From positions 558,001 to 622,000 of the forward strand of contig NZ_FNDW01000001.1 in assembly GCF_900099685.1 (NCBI RefSeq): a stretch of DNA of 64,000 nt. Direction: 5' to 3'. This DNA comes from Chryseobacterium taeanense. GTDB lineage: Bacteria; Bacteroidota; Bacteroidia; Flavobacteriales; Weeksellaceae. The position numbers were made by a program, and so were the translations under genes. Shown piece after piece: positions 9,444 through 17,634 of this stretch (the first letter of the stretch is position 1; each line of letters opens with the position of its first letter). The notes under the pieces were generated by a model, which was given only the letters and a program-made list of their open reading frames with translations, was not told where the DNA came from and did not search any database.

Positions 9444-10112
9444 ATGAAAAAACTTTTATTGGCCTCTGGCCTAATGTTTTCTGCGTTGTCTTTCGCACAA
9501 ATAGACTTCAGCAGTACAAGATTTGGAGCGTCTGCCGGCGCGAACCTTTCGGCAGTAAGAAATGCTCACAATCCCTCAGGAAAAAGGTTTACCATGCAGT
9601 TTGGAGCTTTGGCTTTAATCCCTATGGGTACTGAGAATCAGTTTTTTCTTCAACCTGAAATTCAATATTTCGGAGCGGGAGAAACGGGAAAAGAAAAAGG
9701 TGCTAAAGGTAAAGACGGATATGATGCTGTCTATGCCAATGACTATCTGAGTGTACCGATCAATTTTAAAGGCTACTTTTCCGAAGCGGAATCGGAATTC
9801 TTTGCATTGATTGGGCCAAGATTTAATTTTTTATTAAGTCAGAGAGTAAAAAATGCTCCTGTATCAAGACCTTATTATGATCCTGATGTCGTTGTTTCTT
9901 CGTTGCCTAATGTCAACGGAAAAACAAATAAGTTCAACTTTGGATTTGGTTTGGGATTTGGGTATAGTTACAAAAGACAGGTGGAATTAACTGCCAGATA
10001 TGATTTTGGACTTTCCAATACCTATCCCGGGCTTGATCATGAACCTGATGGATCTACAAAAAGTAAATCTGAACAGGTGATCAGTTTAAGTGTAAACTAT
10101 ATTTTCCAATAA
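9444..10112 (+). CDS. Outer-membrane beta-barrel (porin-family) protein
   Basis: This 222-residue protein has a signal peptide (MKKLLLASGLMFSALSFAQ) and alternating hydrophobic strands typical of small PorT/OmpA-like eight-stranded barrels: FGASAGANLSAVRN, FFLQPEIQYFG, LSVPINFKGYF, FNFGFGLGFGYSYK and the C-terminal VISLSVNYIFQ ending on an aromatic-Gln. It lies 20 bp after sucD and probably shares its transcript, ending at the strong terminator at 10133-10165. No specific function can be assigned. Confidence 0.82.
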   Translation: MKKLLLASGLMFSALSFAQIDFSSTRFGASAGANLSAVRNAHNPSGKRFTMQFGALALIPMGTENQFFLQPEIQYFGAGETGKEKGAKGKDGYDAVYANDYLSVPINFKGYFSEAESEFFALIGPRFNFLLSQRVKNAPVSRPYYDPDVVVSSLPNVNGKTNKFNFGFGLGFGYSYKRQVELTARYDFGLSNTYPGLDHEPDGSTKSKSEQVISLSVNYIFQ

Positions 10113-10132
10113 GATAGTACATCTTAAACATA

Positions 10133-10165
10133 AAAATTCCCGAAGCCAAAGGCTTCGGGAATTTT
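10133..10165 (+). terminator. Strong intrinsic terminator
   Basis: AAAATTCCCGAAGCC and GGCTTCGGGAATTTT form a perfect 15-bp stem around an AAA loop. It ends the sucD - barrel transcript. Confidence 0.9.
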
Positions 10166-10481
10166 ATTTGTAACAAACTGATTATATTCTATTTTGGATC
10201 AGTCTCAAAATTTGTGGAACTAGGAAAGAGTTTTCTACTTAGAAAAAAAACGTTTACTCAATTATTTCTTGAGATATAAATTAAGATGAGGCTTATTTAA
10301 TATATACACAGTTGTCATTTGCTGAATGAAATGCCTTTGCGACCGGAAAATATACGACCGGCAGATTAAATAATTCTTAGCGTCTATAGCGTTAAAGACT
10401 TTTGTTTCCTAAGATAATAAAATTGAATCAAGTTTATATTTAACGAAATCTCTCCCCAGGTTTTGAACTTAATCATCTGTT
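10166..10481. other. Non-coding spacer between convergent units
   Basis: About 315 bp between the terminator and the stop of the ABC permease. I see no credible ORF, hairpin or promoter. A short GACCGG motif recurs at about 10338 and 10353. Otherwise it is unremarkable. Confidence 0.5.
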
Positions 10482-11792
10482 CTAACCTCTGATCCACTTC
10501 CAGATCTCTTTGAGAGTGGCTTTATTTCCATACATTAAAATTCCTACCCTATAAATTTTCCCAGCAATGAAGATCATGAAAATCGTAGTTCCCAGAAGCA
10601 AAGCAATGGATAGTGCAATTTGCCACGCCGGCACACCAAAAGGTATTCTTGCAATCATTGCTACCGGTGACGTAAAGGGAATAATCGAAAGCCAAAAGCC
10701 AAGAGGTCCGTCGGGATTATTCATTAAAGAGAAGCTTCCGTACATTCCCAACATTAGCGGAAGGATGGCGAATAAAGTAAATTGCTGGGTTTCTGTCTCA
10801 TTGTCTACCGCAGAGCCAATAGCTGCGTATATCGAGCTATAAAAAATATAACCTAGCAGGAAAAATACAATGAATACAAAGATGATTAACGGAAAATTAA
10901 GTTCCAGCAAACTATGAGAAACCTGAGTAGCAATTTGTGCGACATCCAGTTTACTTGCCAGTTCTTCATTTCCTCCCGGGATATTTTTCTGAATAGAAGT
11001 AAATCCTGTATTTAAAACCAATGCTCCGATTACAGACATAGTGATCCAGACAATGAATTGCGTTAAAGCTACCAAAGTGACTCCCAAAATTTTACCCATC
11101 ATTAGTTCAAAAGGTTTTACAGAAGAAATGATAATTTCCACTACGCGATTGTTCTTTTCTTCCAAAACACTTCGCATTACCCTTACCCCATAAATGATGA
11201 TGAACATAAAAGTGACATACATCAAAAGAATACTCAGTCCGCTTTTTACTCCAAAAGCAAGATCAGAATCTTCCTTGTTGTTTTCGGAAACATTAATGGT
11301 TTTTAAGCTAAAGCTTTTGTCAAGATTGTTAAGTTGTGCTTCTGCGATACCTAACTGCTTGATCTTTTCTTTCTTGATAACATCAGTTATATCTGAAACA
11401 ATTCTCTGCTTCGTGTCAAATCCTATCTTATTATTAATAACAAGTCTCGTATTTTTCTGAAAATCATCAAAATTTTGACTTTTTACTTCCGGTAAAATTA
11501 AAATGCCATCTAATGATTCATTGCCCTTCAGATTATTGATTTTAGATTTTTCATCAGCAGCCGAAACGAAAATATATTTTAGTTGATCGGATGACTTAAG
11601 CTGATTTGTAAACAGTCCGCTTTTATCCACCACTTCAATGACATTGTGCGATTCGTTTGCCTTAAACATTAGCCCGATTACCGATCCGAAAGCCACAAGA
11701 AGTACCGGCGCGAGAATAGTTAGTATAATAAAAGACTTTTTCTTAACCTGCGTCAGGAATTCTCTTTTGGTAATTAAAAAAATATTATTCAT
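10482..11792 (-). CDS. ABC-2 type exporter permease (NatB-like)
   Basis: This 436-residue membrane protein has an N-terminal transmembrane helix (residues about 20-45), a large extracytoplasmic domain of about 140 residues, and five or more C-terminal helices. This topology is that of NatB/YhaP permeases, with TKREFLTQVKKKSF at the N-terminus and EEKNNRVVEIIISSVKPFELMMGKI as the conserved coupling region (positions about 213-237). With the ATPase just upstream it would form a NatAB-type exporter for Na+ or another substrate. The gap to that gene is 2 bp, so they form one operon. The substrate cannot be deduced. Confidence 0.9.
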   Translation of the reverse strand: MNNIFLITKREFLTQVKKKSFIILTILAPVLLVAFGSVIGLMFKANESHNVIEVVDKSGLFTNQLKSSDQLKYIFVSAADEKSKINNLKGNESLDGILILPEVKSQNFDDFQKNTRLVINNKIGFDTKQRIVSDITDVIKKEKIKQLGIAEAQLNNLDKSFSLKTINVSENNKEDSDLAFGVKSGLSILLMYVTFMFIIIYGVRVMRSVLEEKNNRVVEIIISSVKPFELMMGKILGVTLVALTQFIVWITMSVIGALVLNTGFTSIQKNIPGGNEELASKLDVAQIATQVSHSLLELNFPLIIFVFIVFFLLGYIFYSSIYAAIGSAVDNETETQQFTLFAILPLMLGMYGSFSLMNNPDGPLGFWLSIIPFTSPVAMIARIPFGVPAWQIALSIALLLGTTIFMIFIAGKIYRVGILMYGNKATLKEIWKWIRG

Positions 11793-11794
11793 AA

Positions 11795-12706
11795 CTAAAA
11801 GTTGCTGCTTACTGCATTAATAAAAACTTCATTCATACTCGGAATTTTTTCCTCAAATGATCTTACTTTTCCTACCTGTATAAGATCAAGGAGAATGTGA
11901 TTTTGGTCAGATTCATTCTTTAAATCAAACGATATCAGATTGTTTTCATTTGAAATATTAAATGTTTCGTACTTGTTTCTGAAATTTTCAAAATGGGTAT
12001 TGTTCACTTCAGAAAGCGTAATTCCGAAAATATTTTTCTTGAATTTTTCTCTTACGTCAAAAACCCTTCCGTCGATAATTTTTTTAGAATTGTTAATGAG
12101 AGCAACATAATCGCACATCTCCTCTACACTTTCCATTCTGTGGGTAGAAAGAATGATCGTTGTGCCATTGTTTTTAAGATCAATAATCTGGTCTTTAATA
12201 AGGTTGGCATTTACGGGGTCAAATCCCGAAAACGGCTCATCAAGGATTAAAAGATTGGGTCTATGAAGAACGGTCACAACAAACTGAATCTTCTGAGCCA
12301 TTCCTTTTGAAAGTTCAGAAAGTTTCTTTTTCCACCACTGGTCAATATGCAGTTTATCAAACCATTTCGTAGCTTCTTGTAAAGCATCATTTTTGGTCAT
12401 GCCTTTAAGTTCACCGAAGTAAAGAAGCTGATCTCCGACGGTCATATTTTTATAAAGTCCTCTTTCTTCGGGCATATAGCCGATATCTTTGATGTGGTCA
12501 GGATTAAGTTTTTGCCCGTTAATGGAAATATCTCCCGAATCAGCCTGTGTAATCTGATTGATGATACGGATAAATGAAGTTTTACCGGCTCCGTTCGGAC
12601 CCAAAAGACCATATACACTTCCTTTCGGAACGTGGATGCTGAAATCATCCAGAGCCACTTTTTTTCCGGCATTATAGGTCTTTCTAATATGTTCAGCTTT
12701 TAGCAT
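11795..12706 (-). CDS. ABC transporter ATPase (NatA-like)
   Basis: A 303-residue ATPase with Walker A GPNGAGKTSF near residue 36, Q-loop region, signature LSKGMAQKIQ near residue 130, Walker B LLILDEPFSGFDP and an H-loop in STHRMESVEE. The C-terminal extension after residue 220 is typical of ABC-2 ATPases. It drives the adjacent permease. It is the first gene of the pair and has its own upstream spacer of about 105 bp. Confidence 0.93.
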   Translation of the reverse strand: MLKAEHIRKTYNAGKKVALDDFSIHVPKGSVYGLLGPNGAGKTSFIRIINQITQADSGDISINGQKLNPDHIKDIGYMPEERGLYKNMTVGDQLLYFGELKGMTKNDALQEATKWFDKLHIDQWWKKKLSELSKGMAQKIQFVVTVLHRPNLLILDEPFSGFDPVNANLIKDQIIDLKNNGTTIILSTHRMESVEEMCDYVALINNSKKIIDGRVFDVREKFKKNIFGITLSEVNNTHFENFRNKYETFNISNENNLISFDLKNESDQNHILLDLIQVGKVRSFEEKIPSMNEVFINAVSSNF

Positions 12707-12779
12707 TAAATTGTTTTTACTACGATTAGTATGAAAAAGTCCCGAAAGTTACGGAATTATTGAAAACAGAATTAATCTA

Positions 12780-12807
12780 AAAGAAAAATCCTGATGATAA
12801 TCAGGAT
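12780..12807 (-). terminator. Intrinsic terminator of the small T9SS gene
   Basis: On the minus strand AATCCTGAT and ATCAGGATT form a 9-bp stem with a 4-nt loop, followed by a T-rich run (TTTTTCTTTT). Confidence 0.75.
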
Positions 12808-12811
12808 TAAA

Positions 12812-13165
12812 TTATTGTTTTACGATTTGCGTAACCTTCATTGTATTGTCGCTCAAAATATAGCGGATCAAATATTTTCCGGGTTTTAATCTTTCAATAT
12901 TGATCTCTCCCGAATTCATATTTACTGAATAATTCGCAACCTGAGTCCCTAAAATAGAATAAAAGGTCACACTTTTAATTTTAAGACCGGAATCCTTTGC
13001 CTTTATAATCAGAAAGTCCTTTGCAGGATTCGGATAGGCAACCAAAACGCCATCGTCAGATTTTTGAGAAAAACCTGACGGCTCTTTTATCTGAGCTTTA
13101 ATATTGTTGGAAAAACCAACAAAAGCGCCTAAAAAGATAAATAAAAGTAAAAGTTTTTTCATCAA
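12812..13165 (-). CDS. Small T9SS type A sorting-domain protein
   Basis: This 117-residue protein consists of a signal peptide (about residues 1-24, ending NNIKAQ), a short linker, and a type A C-terminal sorting signal: AYPNPAKDFLIIKA, then FYSILGTQVANY, then LKPGKYLIRYI, then KVTQIVKQ. This is the complete type IX secretion CTD with no obvious cargo domain before it. It is therefore either a remnant of a larger cargo or a minimal secreted peptide. It stands alone, between the ABC exporter and hemB, with its own terminator. Confidence 0.88.
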   Translation of the reverse strand: MMKKLLLLFIFLGAFVGFSNNIKAQIKEPSGFSQKSDDGVLVAYPNPAKDFLIIKAKDSGLKIKSVTFYSILGTQVANYSVNMNSGEINIERLKPGKYLIRYILSDNTMKVTQIVKQ

Positions 13166-13283
13166 AATACTATTTCTATAAATATATTAAAACAAAAGTA
13201 AACAATTCTGCAATTTCCTGCAATACTTTTTTGTTTAAGTTGTAGTAAATTTGCATTAAATTTTATTCAAAAAGTATTCCAAA

Positions 13284-14273
13284 ATGATACATTCAAGAAA
13301 TAGAAGGCTAAGAGTAAACGAATCTGTCCGAAGTCTGGTAAGAGAGTGCACTCTTACAACCAATGATTTTGTTATGCCTATCTTCGTTATGGAGGGCGAA
13401 AATAAAGAAGAACCAATAGCTTCAATGCCCGGAATTTTCAGGAGGAGCATCGATCTTACAGTTAAAGAATGTAAGGAATTGTTTTCTTTAGGTGTGAAAG
13501 CAGTTAATCTTTACATGAAAGTTTCTGATGATCTTAAAGATAACACTGGAAAAGAAGCATGGAACAAAAACGGACTGATGCAGAATACGATCAGAGCGAT
13601 CAAAGATGCGGTTCCCGAAATGGTGTTAATGCCGGATGTGGCGCTGGATCCTTATTCTATTTACGGCCACGATGGAATTATTGAAAATGGAAAGATTGCA
13701 AATGACGCGACTAATGATGCTTTAGCGAGAATGTCTTTGTCACATGCCGAAGCAGGAGCGGATATCGTGGCACCAAGTGATATGATGGACGGAAGGGTTC
13801 AGGTAATCCGTGAAGCATTGGAAGAAAATGGCTTTACAGATGTCGGAATCTTAAGCTATGCAGCAAAATATGCAAGTTCTTTTTACGGACCTTTCAGAAG
13901 TGCTTTAGACAGTGCTCCGAAAGATAATATTGAAATTCCTAAAGATAAAAAAACATATCAGATGGATTTTCATAATTCCCGCGAAGCGATAAACGAAGTA
14001 TTCAAGGATATTGAAGAAGGGGCGGATATTATTATGATTAAGCCGGGACTTCCGTATCTGGATGTTGTTTCAAAAGTTCGTGAGGCCATTGATCTTCCGA
14101 TTGCAGTGTACAATGTAAGCGGCGAATATGCCATGGTAAAAGCGGCTGCACAGAATGGCTGGCTGGATAATGATAAAACAATCATCGAAAGTCTGACCTG
14201 TATCAAAAGAGCCGGAGCAGATATGATCTTTACCTATTTTGCAAAAGAGGCTGCTATGATTCTCAACAGATAA
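13284..14273 (+). CDS. hemB: Delta-aminolevulinic acid dehydratase (porphobilinogen synthase)
   Basis: HemB condenses two 5-aminolevulinate molecules into porphobilinogen for heme synthesis. The 329-residue protein has the two Schiff-base lysines in SYAAKYASSFYGPFR and IMIKPGLPYLD. The metal region reads DVALDPYSIYGHDG, lacking the three-Cys zinc site of E. coli-type enzymes, so this is the magnesium/zinc-independent class. TAAATTTG at 13246-13253 is a candidate -7 box 30 bp upstream of the ATG. The gene ends at the terminator at 14289-14315. Confidence 0.97.
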   Translation: MIHSRNRRLRVNESVRSLVRECTLTTNDFVMPIFVMEGENKEEPIASMPGIFRRSIDLTVKECKELFSLGVKAVNLYMKVSDDLKDNTGKEAWNKNGLMQNTIRAIKDAVPEMVLMPDVALDPYSIYGHDGIIENGKIANDATNDALARMSLSHAEAGADIVAPSDMMDGRVQVIREALEENGFTDVGILSYAAKYASSFYGPFRSALDSAPKDNIEIPKDKKTYQMDFHNSREAINEVFKDIEEGADIIMIKPGLPYLDVVSKVREAIDLPIAVYNVSGEYAMVKAAAQNGWLDNDKTIIESLTCIKRAGADMIFTYFAKEAAMILNR

Positions 14274-14288
14274 ATTGAAATTATCACA

Positions 14289-14315
14289 AAAAACACCTCG
14301 ACATGAGGTGTTTTT
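14289..14315 (+). terminator. Bidirectional terminator between hemB and the GG-leader peptide
   Basis: AAAAACACCTC and GAGGTGTTTTT form an 11-bp stem around GACAT. T runs on both strands allow it to end both hemB and the convergent peptide gene. Confidence 0.88.
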
Positions 14316-14317
14316 CT

Positions 14318-14500
14318 TTATCCGAAACATATGCTGTAATAAGGCGTTCCAGGTACAATCGGGTTGGCTCCGCCGTTATCGTTTACACAGATGTTGCTTG
14401 GGCATAGATACCATCCTGTCGGGCAGTTGCCTTCGGAATCCGGAAGGCGTACGTTTCCGCCACTGACTTTTATTAAGTCTTTTCGTGTTAATTTTTTCAT
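14318..14500 (-). CDS. GG-leader 'bacteriocin-like' secreted peptide precursor
   Basis: A 60-residue peptide beginning MKKLTRKDLIKVSGG, a double-glycine leader of the type that C39-peptidase ABC transporters cleave. It resembles the many small 'bacteriocin-like' ORFs of Chryseobacterium. The predicted mature part of 45 residues has four Cys (GNC, YLC, NIC, SIC), is rich in Gly, Pro and Asn, and ends in CFG, so it could be disulfide-bonded or modified. No transporter, modification enzyme or immunity gene is adjacent. The gene converges with hemB at a shared terminator. The biological activity is unknown. Confidence 0.72.
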   Translation of the reverse strand: MKKLTRKDLIKVSGGNVRLPDSEGNCPTGWYLCPSNICVNDNGGANPIVPGTPYYSICFG

Positions 14501-14639
14501 ATTAATATTTATTTAGTAAGCCTAAGATAATAAAAATATCACATTAAATTGAAATAATTTAAATTTTATATCATATGACTACAAAAAATAGGGTTATTAA
14601 AAAATCATAAAACTTTTGCCTTACTGTTTTAATCTAAAA

Positions 14640-14666
14640 TTTGAATTCAAAAAAACTTTATCTTTG
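14640..14666 (+). promoter_or_regulatory. lptB promoter, near-leaderless
   Basis: TTTG at 14640-14643 and TATCTTTG at 14659-14666, 15 bp apart, lie immediately upstream of the ATG at 14672. Only 5 bp separate the -7 box from the start codon, so the transcript should be leaderless or nearly so. Confidence 0.7.
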
Positions 14667-14671
14667 CCGTT

Positions 14672-15733
14672 ATGATTTTACGCGGAGAAAACTTAATCAA
14701 AGAATACGGTCCTAAAAAGGTTGTAAAAGGTGTTTCTGTACAGGTTCAGCAAGGAGAAATTGTGGGTTTGCTTGGTCCGAACGGAGCAGGGAAAACTACT
14801 TCATTTTATATGATTGTAGGATTGGTTAAGCCTACTTCCGGTAAAATTTTTCTGGACAAGCAGGAGATCACGACCGATGCTATGTACCGCAGGGCACAGA
14901 AGGGAATTGGCTATCTTGCGCAGGAAGCTTCCGTTTTCAGAAAACTTTCCGTTGAAGAAAATATCATGGGGGTTTTACAGCTTACTAAACTTTCAAAGCG
15001 GGAACAACAGATTAAATGTGATGAACTGATTGAAGAATTCTCATTGCAGCACGTCCGCAAAAACCGTGGAGATCTTTTGTCCGGAGGTGAAAGACGTAGA
15101 ACCGAAATTGCAAGATGCTTGGCGACAGATCCTAATTTTATTCTCTTGGATGAGCCTTTTGCCGGTGTAGACCCGATTGCAGTAGAAGATATTCAGAAAA
15201 TTGTAAGAAGCCTTACGGATAAAAACATCGGAATCCTGATTACCGATCACAATGTTCAGCAGACATTGGCGATTACCAATAAAACGTATATTATGTTTGA
15301 AGGAAGAATTCTGAAAGAAGGTCTTCCTGAGGAACTGGCCAATGATCCGCAGGTAAGGGAAGCTTATCTGGGTGAAAACTTTGTTTATCAAAGTATTTTT
15401 GATAAGCCTAAGAAGAAAAGCTACGCTTATAATATCTGGGCAGGAAATTTTGATTCCAAAGCTCAGTTGCAAACTTTTGTAAATGAAAATTTTGCTCAGT
15501 TTGATGATCTCAGATTAATGCATGGATTTGAGGAGATCAGTTTTGCTTCATTGGGGAATTCAGAAATTCAGCACATTTTCAGTGATGTTGTGGATAAAAA
15601 TGCAAATAATTCTTTCGTATTCCAGAAAAAAGAAATTAATTCAAATTATTCTCTTGAGCAGGCAGAAATAGAGTCTAAAGCGGCAGGAAAGCCGGAACTC
15701 CATTATCTTACAACTTATGTGTTTGAAGGATAA
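14672..15733 (+). CDS. lptB: LPS export ABC transporter ATPase with extra C-terminal domain
   Basis: LptB powers extraction of lipopolysaccharide from the inner membrane with LptF/LptG. Residues 1-240 are a full LptB: Walker A GPNGAGKTTSF, Q-loop YLAQEASVF, signature LLSGGERRR, Walker B FILLDEPFAGVDP, H-loop ITDHNVQQT and the terminal AYLGENF. The protein then continues for about 110 residues, far beyond the usual length of about 240. This extension starts near NIWAGNFDSKAQLQ and ends ELHYLTTYVFEG, a pattern that resembles the Imm22/DUF4284 immunity-type fold (my recollection of the family, not tested). Function of the tail is unknown. Confidence 0.93.
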   Translation: MILRGENLIKEYGPKKVVKGVSVQVQQGEIVGLLGPNGAGKTTSFYMIVGLVKPTSGKIFLDKQEITTDAMYRRAQKGIGYLAQEASVFRKLSVEENIMGVLQLTKLSKREQQIKCDELIEEFSLQHVRKNRGDLLSGGERRRTEIARCLATDPNFILLDEPFAGVDPIAVEDIQKIVRSLTDKNIGILITDHNVQQTLAITNKTYIMFEGRILKEGLPEELANDPQVREAYLGENFVYQSIFDKPKKKSYAYNIWAGNFDSKAQLQTFVNENFAQFDDLRLMHGFEEISFASLGNSEIQHIFSDVVDKNANNSFVFQKKEINSNYSLEQAEIESKAAGKPELHYLTTYVFEG

Positions 15734-15959
15734 TGCCGATCAATTCAAAAAATGGACAAAAGTTTCTCTTGAAGGAGAATGTGGAGTTATTGTGGATATA
15801 AAGGGATTGTCTACGATTATACGCTGGGACACTCCAAAAGAAAATGACTTTGAAGACTGGTTTTCATGTTGGGGAACTTTTATTGAAATGGGAGGGGAAA
15901 TCATTGATAAAGATTATAAGTTTGTTTTTATTAATGATAATGGAACATTGAAAAAATAA
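15717..15959 (+). CDS. Small protein overlapping the lptB end, unknown
   Basis: An 80-residue ORF whose ATG lies inside lptB, overlapping its last 17 bp in another frame, so it is probably made by translational coupling. It is hydrophilic, with three Trp within a short span (RWDTPKENDFEDWFSCW) and two Cys, and looks like a compact soluble domain rather than a shadow frame, because it extends 226 bp past lptB to the terminator at 15991. I do not recognise it. Its position directly behind the Imm22-like tail of LptB may mean the two are functionally or historically linked. Confidence 0.6.
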   Translation: MCLKDNADQFKKWTKVSLEGECGVIVDIKGLSTIIRWDTPKENDFEDWFSCWGTFIEMGGEIIDKDYKFVFINDNGTLKK

Positions 15960-15990
15960 TTTAAGCTTAAAATTTGCTGAAAAATAAAAT

Positions 15991-16027
15991 AAAACGTACT
16001 TTTTCTCTGTAAAACAGTACGTTTTTT
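15991..16027 (+). terminator. Intrinsic terminator after lptB and the small ORF
   Basis: AAAACGTACT pairs with AGTACGTTTT across a 15-nt loop, followed by a T run. It separates this unit from the WYL regulator. Confidence 0.75.
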
Positions 16028-16053
16028 AGTTAAAATCAAGATCCAATCAGGAA

Positions 16054-17007
16054 ATGAACGATCATTATCTCAAGAAGCTCGACAGAGTAACTGCTATTCT
16101 TACTCAATTACAGTCAAAGCCGGTTGTAAAAGCGCAGGATCTTGCCAAAAAGTTTGAAGTAAGTGTACGTACTATTTACCGCGATGTAAAAACATTGGAA
16201 AATGCCGGAATTCCTATTGTAGGAGAAGCAGGAAGCGGGTATTCTCTGATGGACGGTTACAAACTTCCTCCGGTGATGTTTACGAAAGAAGAAGTGTTGA
16301 GTTTTATTACCGCAGAGAAACTGATGCAGAAATTCTCCCATCAAAGTATGGGAAAACATTATCAGACGGCTATGGAAAAAGTGCGTTCGGTATTGAAATA
16401 TTCCGATAAAAACCTGATTCAGAATATTGAAAAGCAGATTGATATTTTTCAGCATCAGGGCAAAACTGAAGATACTCTGAAAGATGTTCTCCCGACTATT
16501 TTGGAGAGCATTGCTGAAAAACTTCAGCTGACCATAGAATACAGAACCGTTGATGATAAAATTTCCACAAGAACCATCGAGGCGGTCGGTGTTTTCTTTG
16601 AATTTAATTTTTGGTACATCATGGCTTTCTGTACATTGCGAAATGATTTCAGACAGTTTCGTGTAGACCGGATTTTAAAGATTTTCAAAACCCAGAATCC
16701 TTACCTTCAGGAATATGGACAAATCAATGACTACAGGAAAAACGGAAACGGAAATAAAATTACCGTAAAACTTCTTGTAGATAAAAAAATTATGGGACAT
16801 CTCGTAAATTCAAAAATTTATTATGGCTTAATTGAAGAAGTAGAAACAGAAAACGGGGTAGAACTCACCTTTGAAACCGAATGGCTTAAGGACGGTTTTC
16901 CGCGTTGGCTGATTACTTTTGCGGATTATGCCACCATTCTGGAGCCGGAAAGCCTTAAAGACAGGCTGAAGGATTTGTTAAAAGATATTTCAGATAAGCA
17001 TCAATAA
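16054..17007 (+). CDS. YafY-type transcriptional regulator (HTH-11 + WYL domain)
   Basis: A 317-residue regulator with an N-terminal winged helix (residues 5-70, LAKKFEVSVRTIYRDVKTLE), a central region, and a WYL ligand-binding domain (residues about 160-230, with EFNFWYIMAFCTLRNDFRQFRVDRI). It ends with the C-terminal WCX region (GFPRWLITFADYATILEP). Such regulators often control DinB-family or other small metabolic genes. The next gene, convergent, is a DinB protein with a symmetric TGACAA-N4-TTGTCA site in its promoter, a plausible target (inference). Confidence 0.92.
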   Translation: MNDHYLKKLDRVTAILTQLQSKPVVKAQDLAKKFEVSVRTIYRDVKTLENAGIPIVGEAGSGYSLMDGYKLPPVMFTKEEVLSFITAEKLMQKFSHQSMGKHYQTAMEKVRSVLKYSDKNLIQNIEKQIDIFQHQGKTEDTLKDVLPTILESIAEKLQLTIEYRTVDDKISTRTIEAVGVFFEFNFWYIMAFCTLRNDFRQFRVDRILKIFKTQNPYLQEYGQINDYRKNGNGNKITVKLLVDKKIMGHLVNSKIYYGLIEEVETENGVELTFETEWLKDGFPRWLITFADYATILEPESLKDRLKDLLKDISDKHQ

Positions 17008-17016
17008 AAAACCTAA

Positions 17017-17046
17017 AAACCTTAGCAGAAAATTGTGCTAAGGTTT
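17017..17046 (-). terminator. Terminator of the DinB gene (partly bidirectional)
   Basis: AAACCTTAGCA and TGCTAAGGTTT form a perfect 11-bp stem with an 8-nt loop. The longer T run is on the minus strand, so it serves mainly the DinB gene. Confidence 0.75.
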
Positions 17047-17103
17047 AAGACATTTACGTTTCAGTGTTATATTTTATTAGAGATTTCAGTCTCCATAATG
17101 GCA

Positions 17104-17604
17104 TTAAAGAACTGAAAATCTCTCCCAAAAAAAAGGAGGTTCCATTCCTAAAGCTCTCAGGTAAACATATCCCTGTCCTCGGTGATGAATTTCATTATCA
17201 ATAAAATAAAGAATATTCTGATAAACCGGAAATTCGTATTGCCCAAACAAATTGAAAGTTTCCTGAAAACGTTCTTCCGAAATCTGAGCAAAATAATGAT
17301 TGATTGTTTCCGTTTCTTCATCCCATTTTTTCAGAAGATCGGCTTTCGTTTGCGGATTAAAAGCTTCTTCATTGTAAGCTTCCATGTTTTTGCCGACAAT
17401 TCCTTTCAGTCCCGGGCCTCCGATTGCGATTAATTCGCATGCCAGTTTTACAAAAGGTCTCATTCCGCCGATAGAAAATTCAAATAATTCCTTTTCCGGG
17501 AAAGCTTCAATTACTCTTCTTGTCAGATTTCTGTGTCCTTGCCAATGTTCCAGTAACTGTTCAGAACTCATGAATTGTTTTGTGCTAATTGCTGTAGTTG
17601 TCAT
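17104..17604 (-). CDS. DinB family protein
   Basis: A 166-residue four-helix-bundle protein of the DinB/YfiT superfamily. The three-His metal site is visible: an early His in LEHWQGHRNLTRR (near residue 24) and the later DNEIHHRGQGYVYLR (near residues 136-150). DinB-like enzymes include thiol-dependent S-transferases and hydrolases. The substrate here is unknown. It has a TACCTTTG -7 box at 17642-17635, overlapped upstream by an inverted repeat, and is transcribed towards the WYL regulator gene. Confidence 0.88.
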   Translation of the reverse strand: MTTTAISTKQFMSSEQLLEHWQGHRNLTRRVIEAFPEKELFEFSIGGMRPFVKLACELIAIGGPGLKGIVGKNMEAYNEEAFNPQTKADLLKKWDEETETINHYFAQISEERFQETFNLFGQYEFPVYQNILYFIDNEIHHRGQGYVYLRALGMEPPFFWERFSVL

Positions 17605-17634
17605 AATTTTTAATGTTGTTTGTTATTGCTGATA

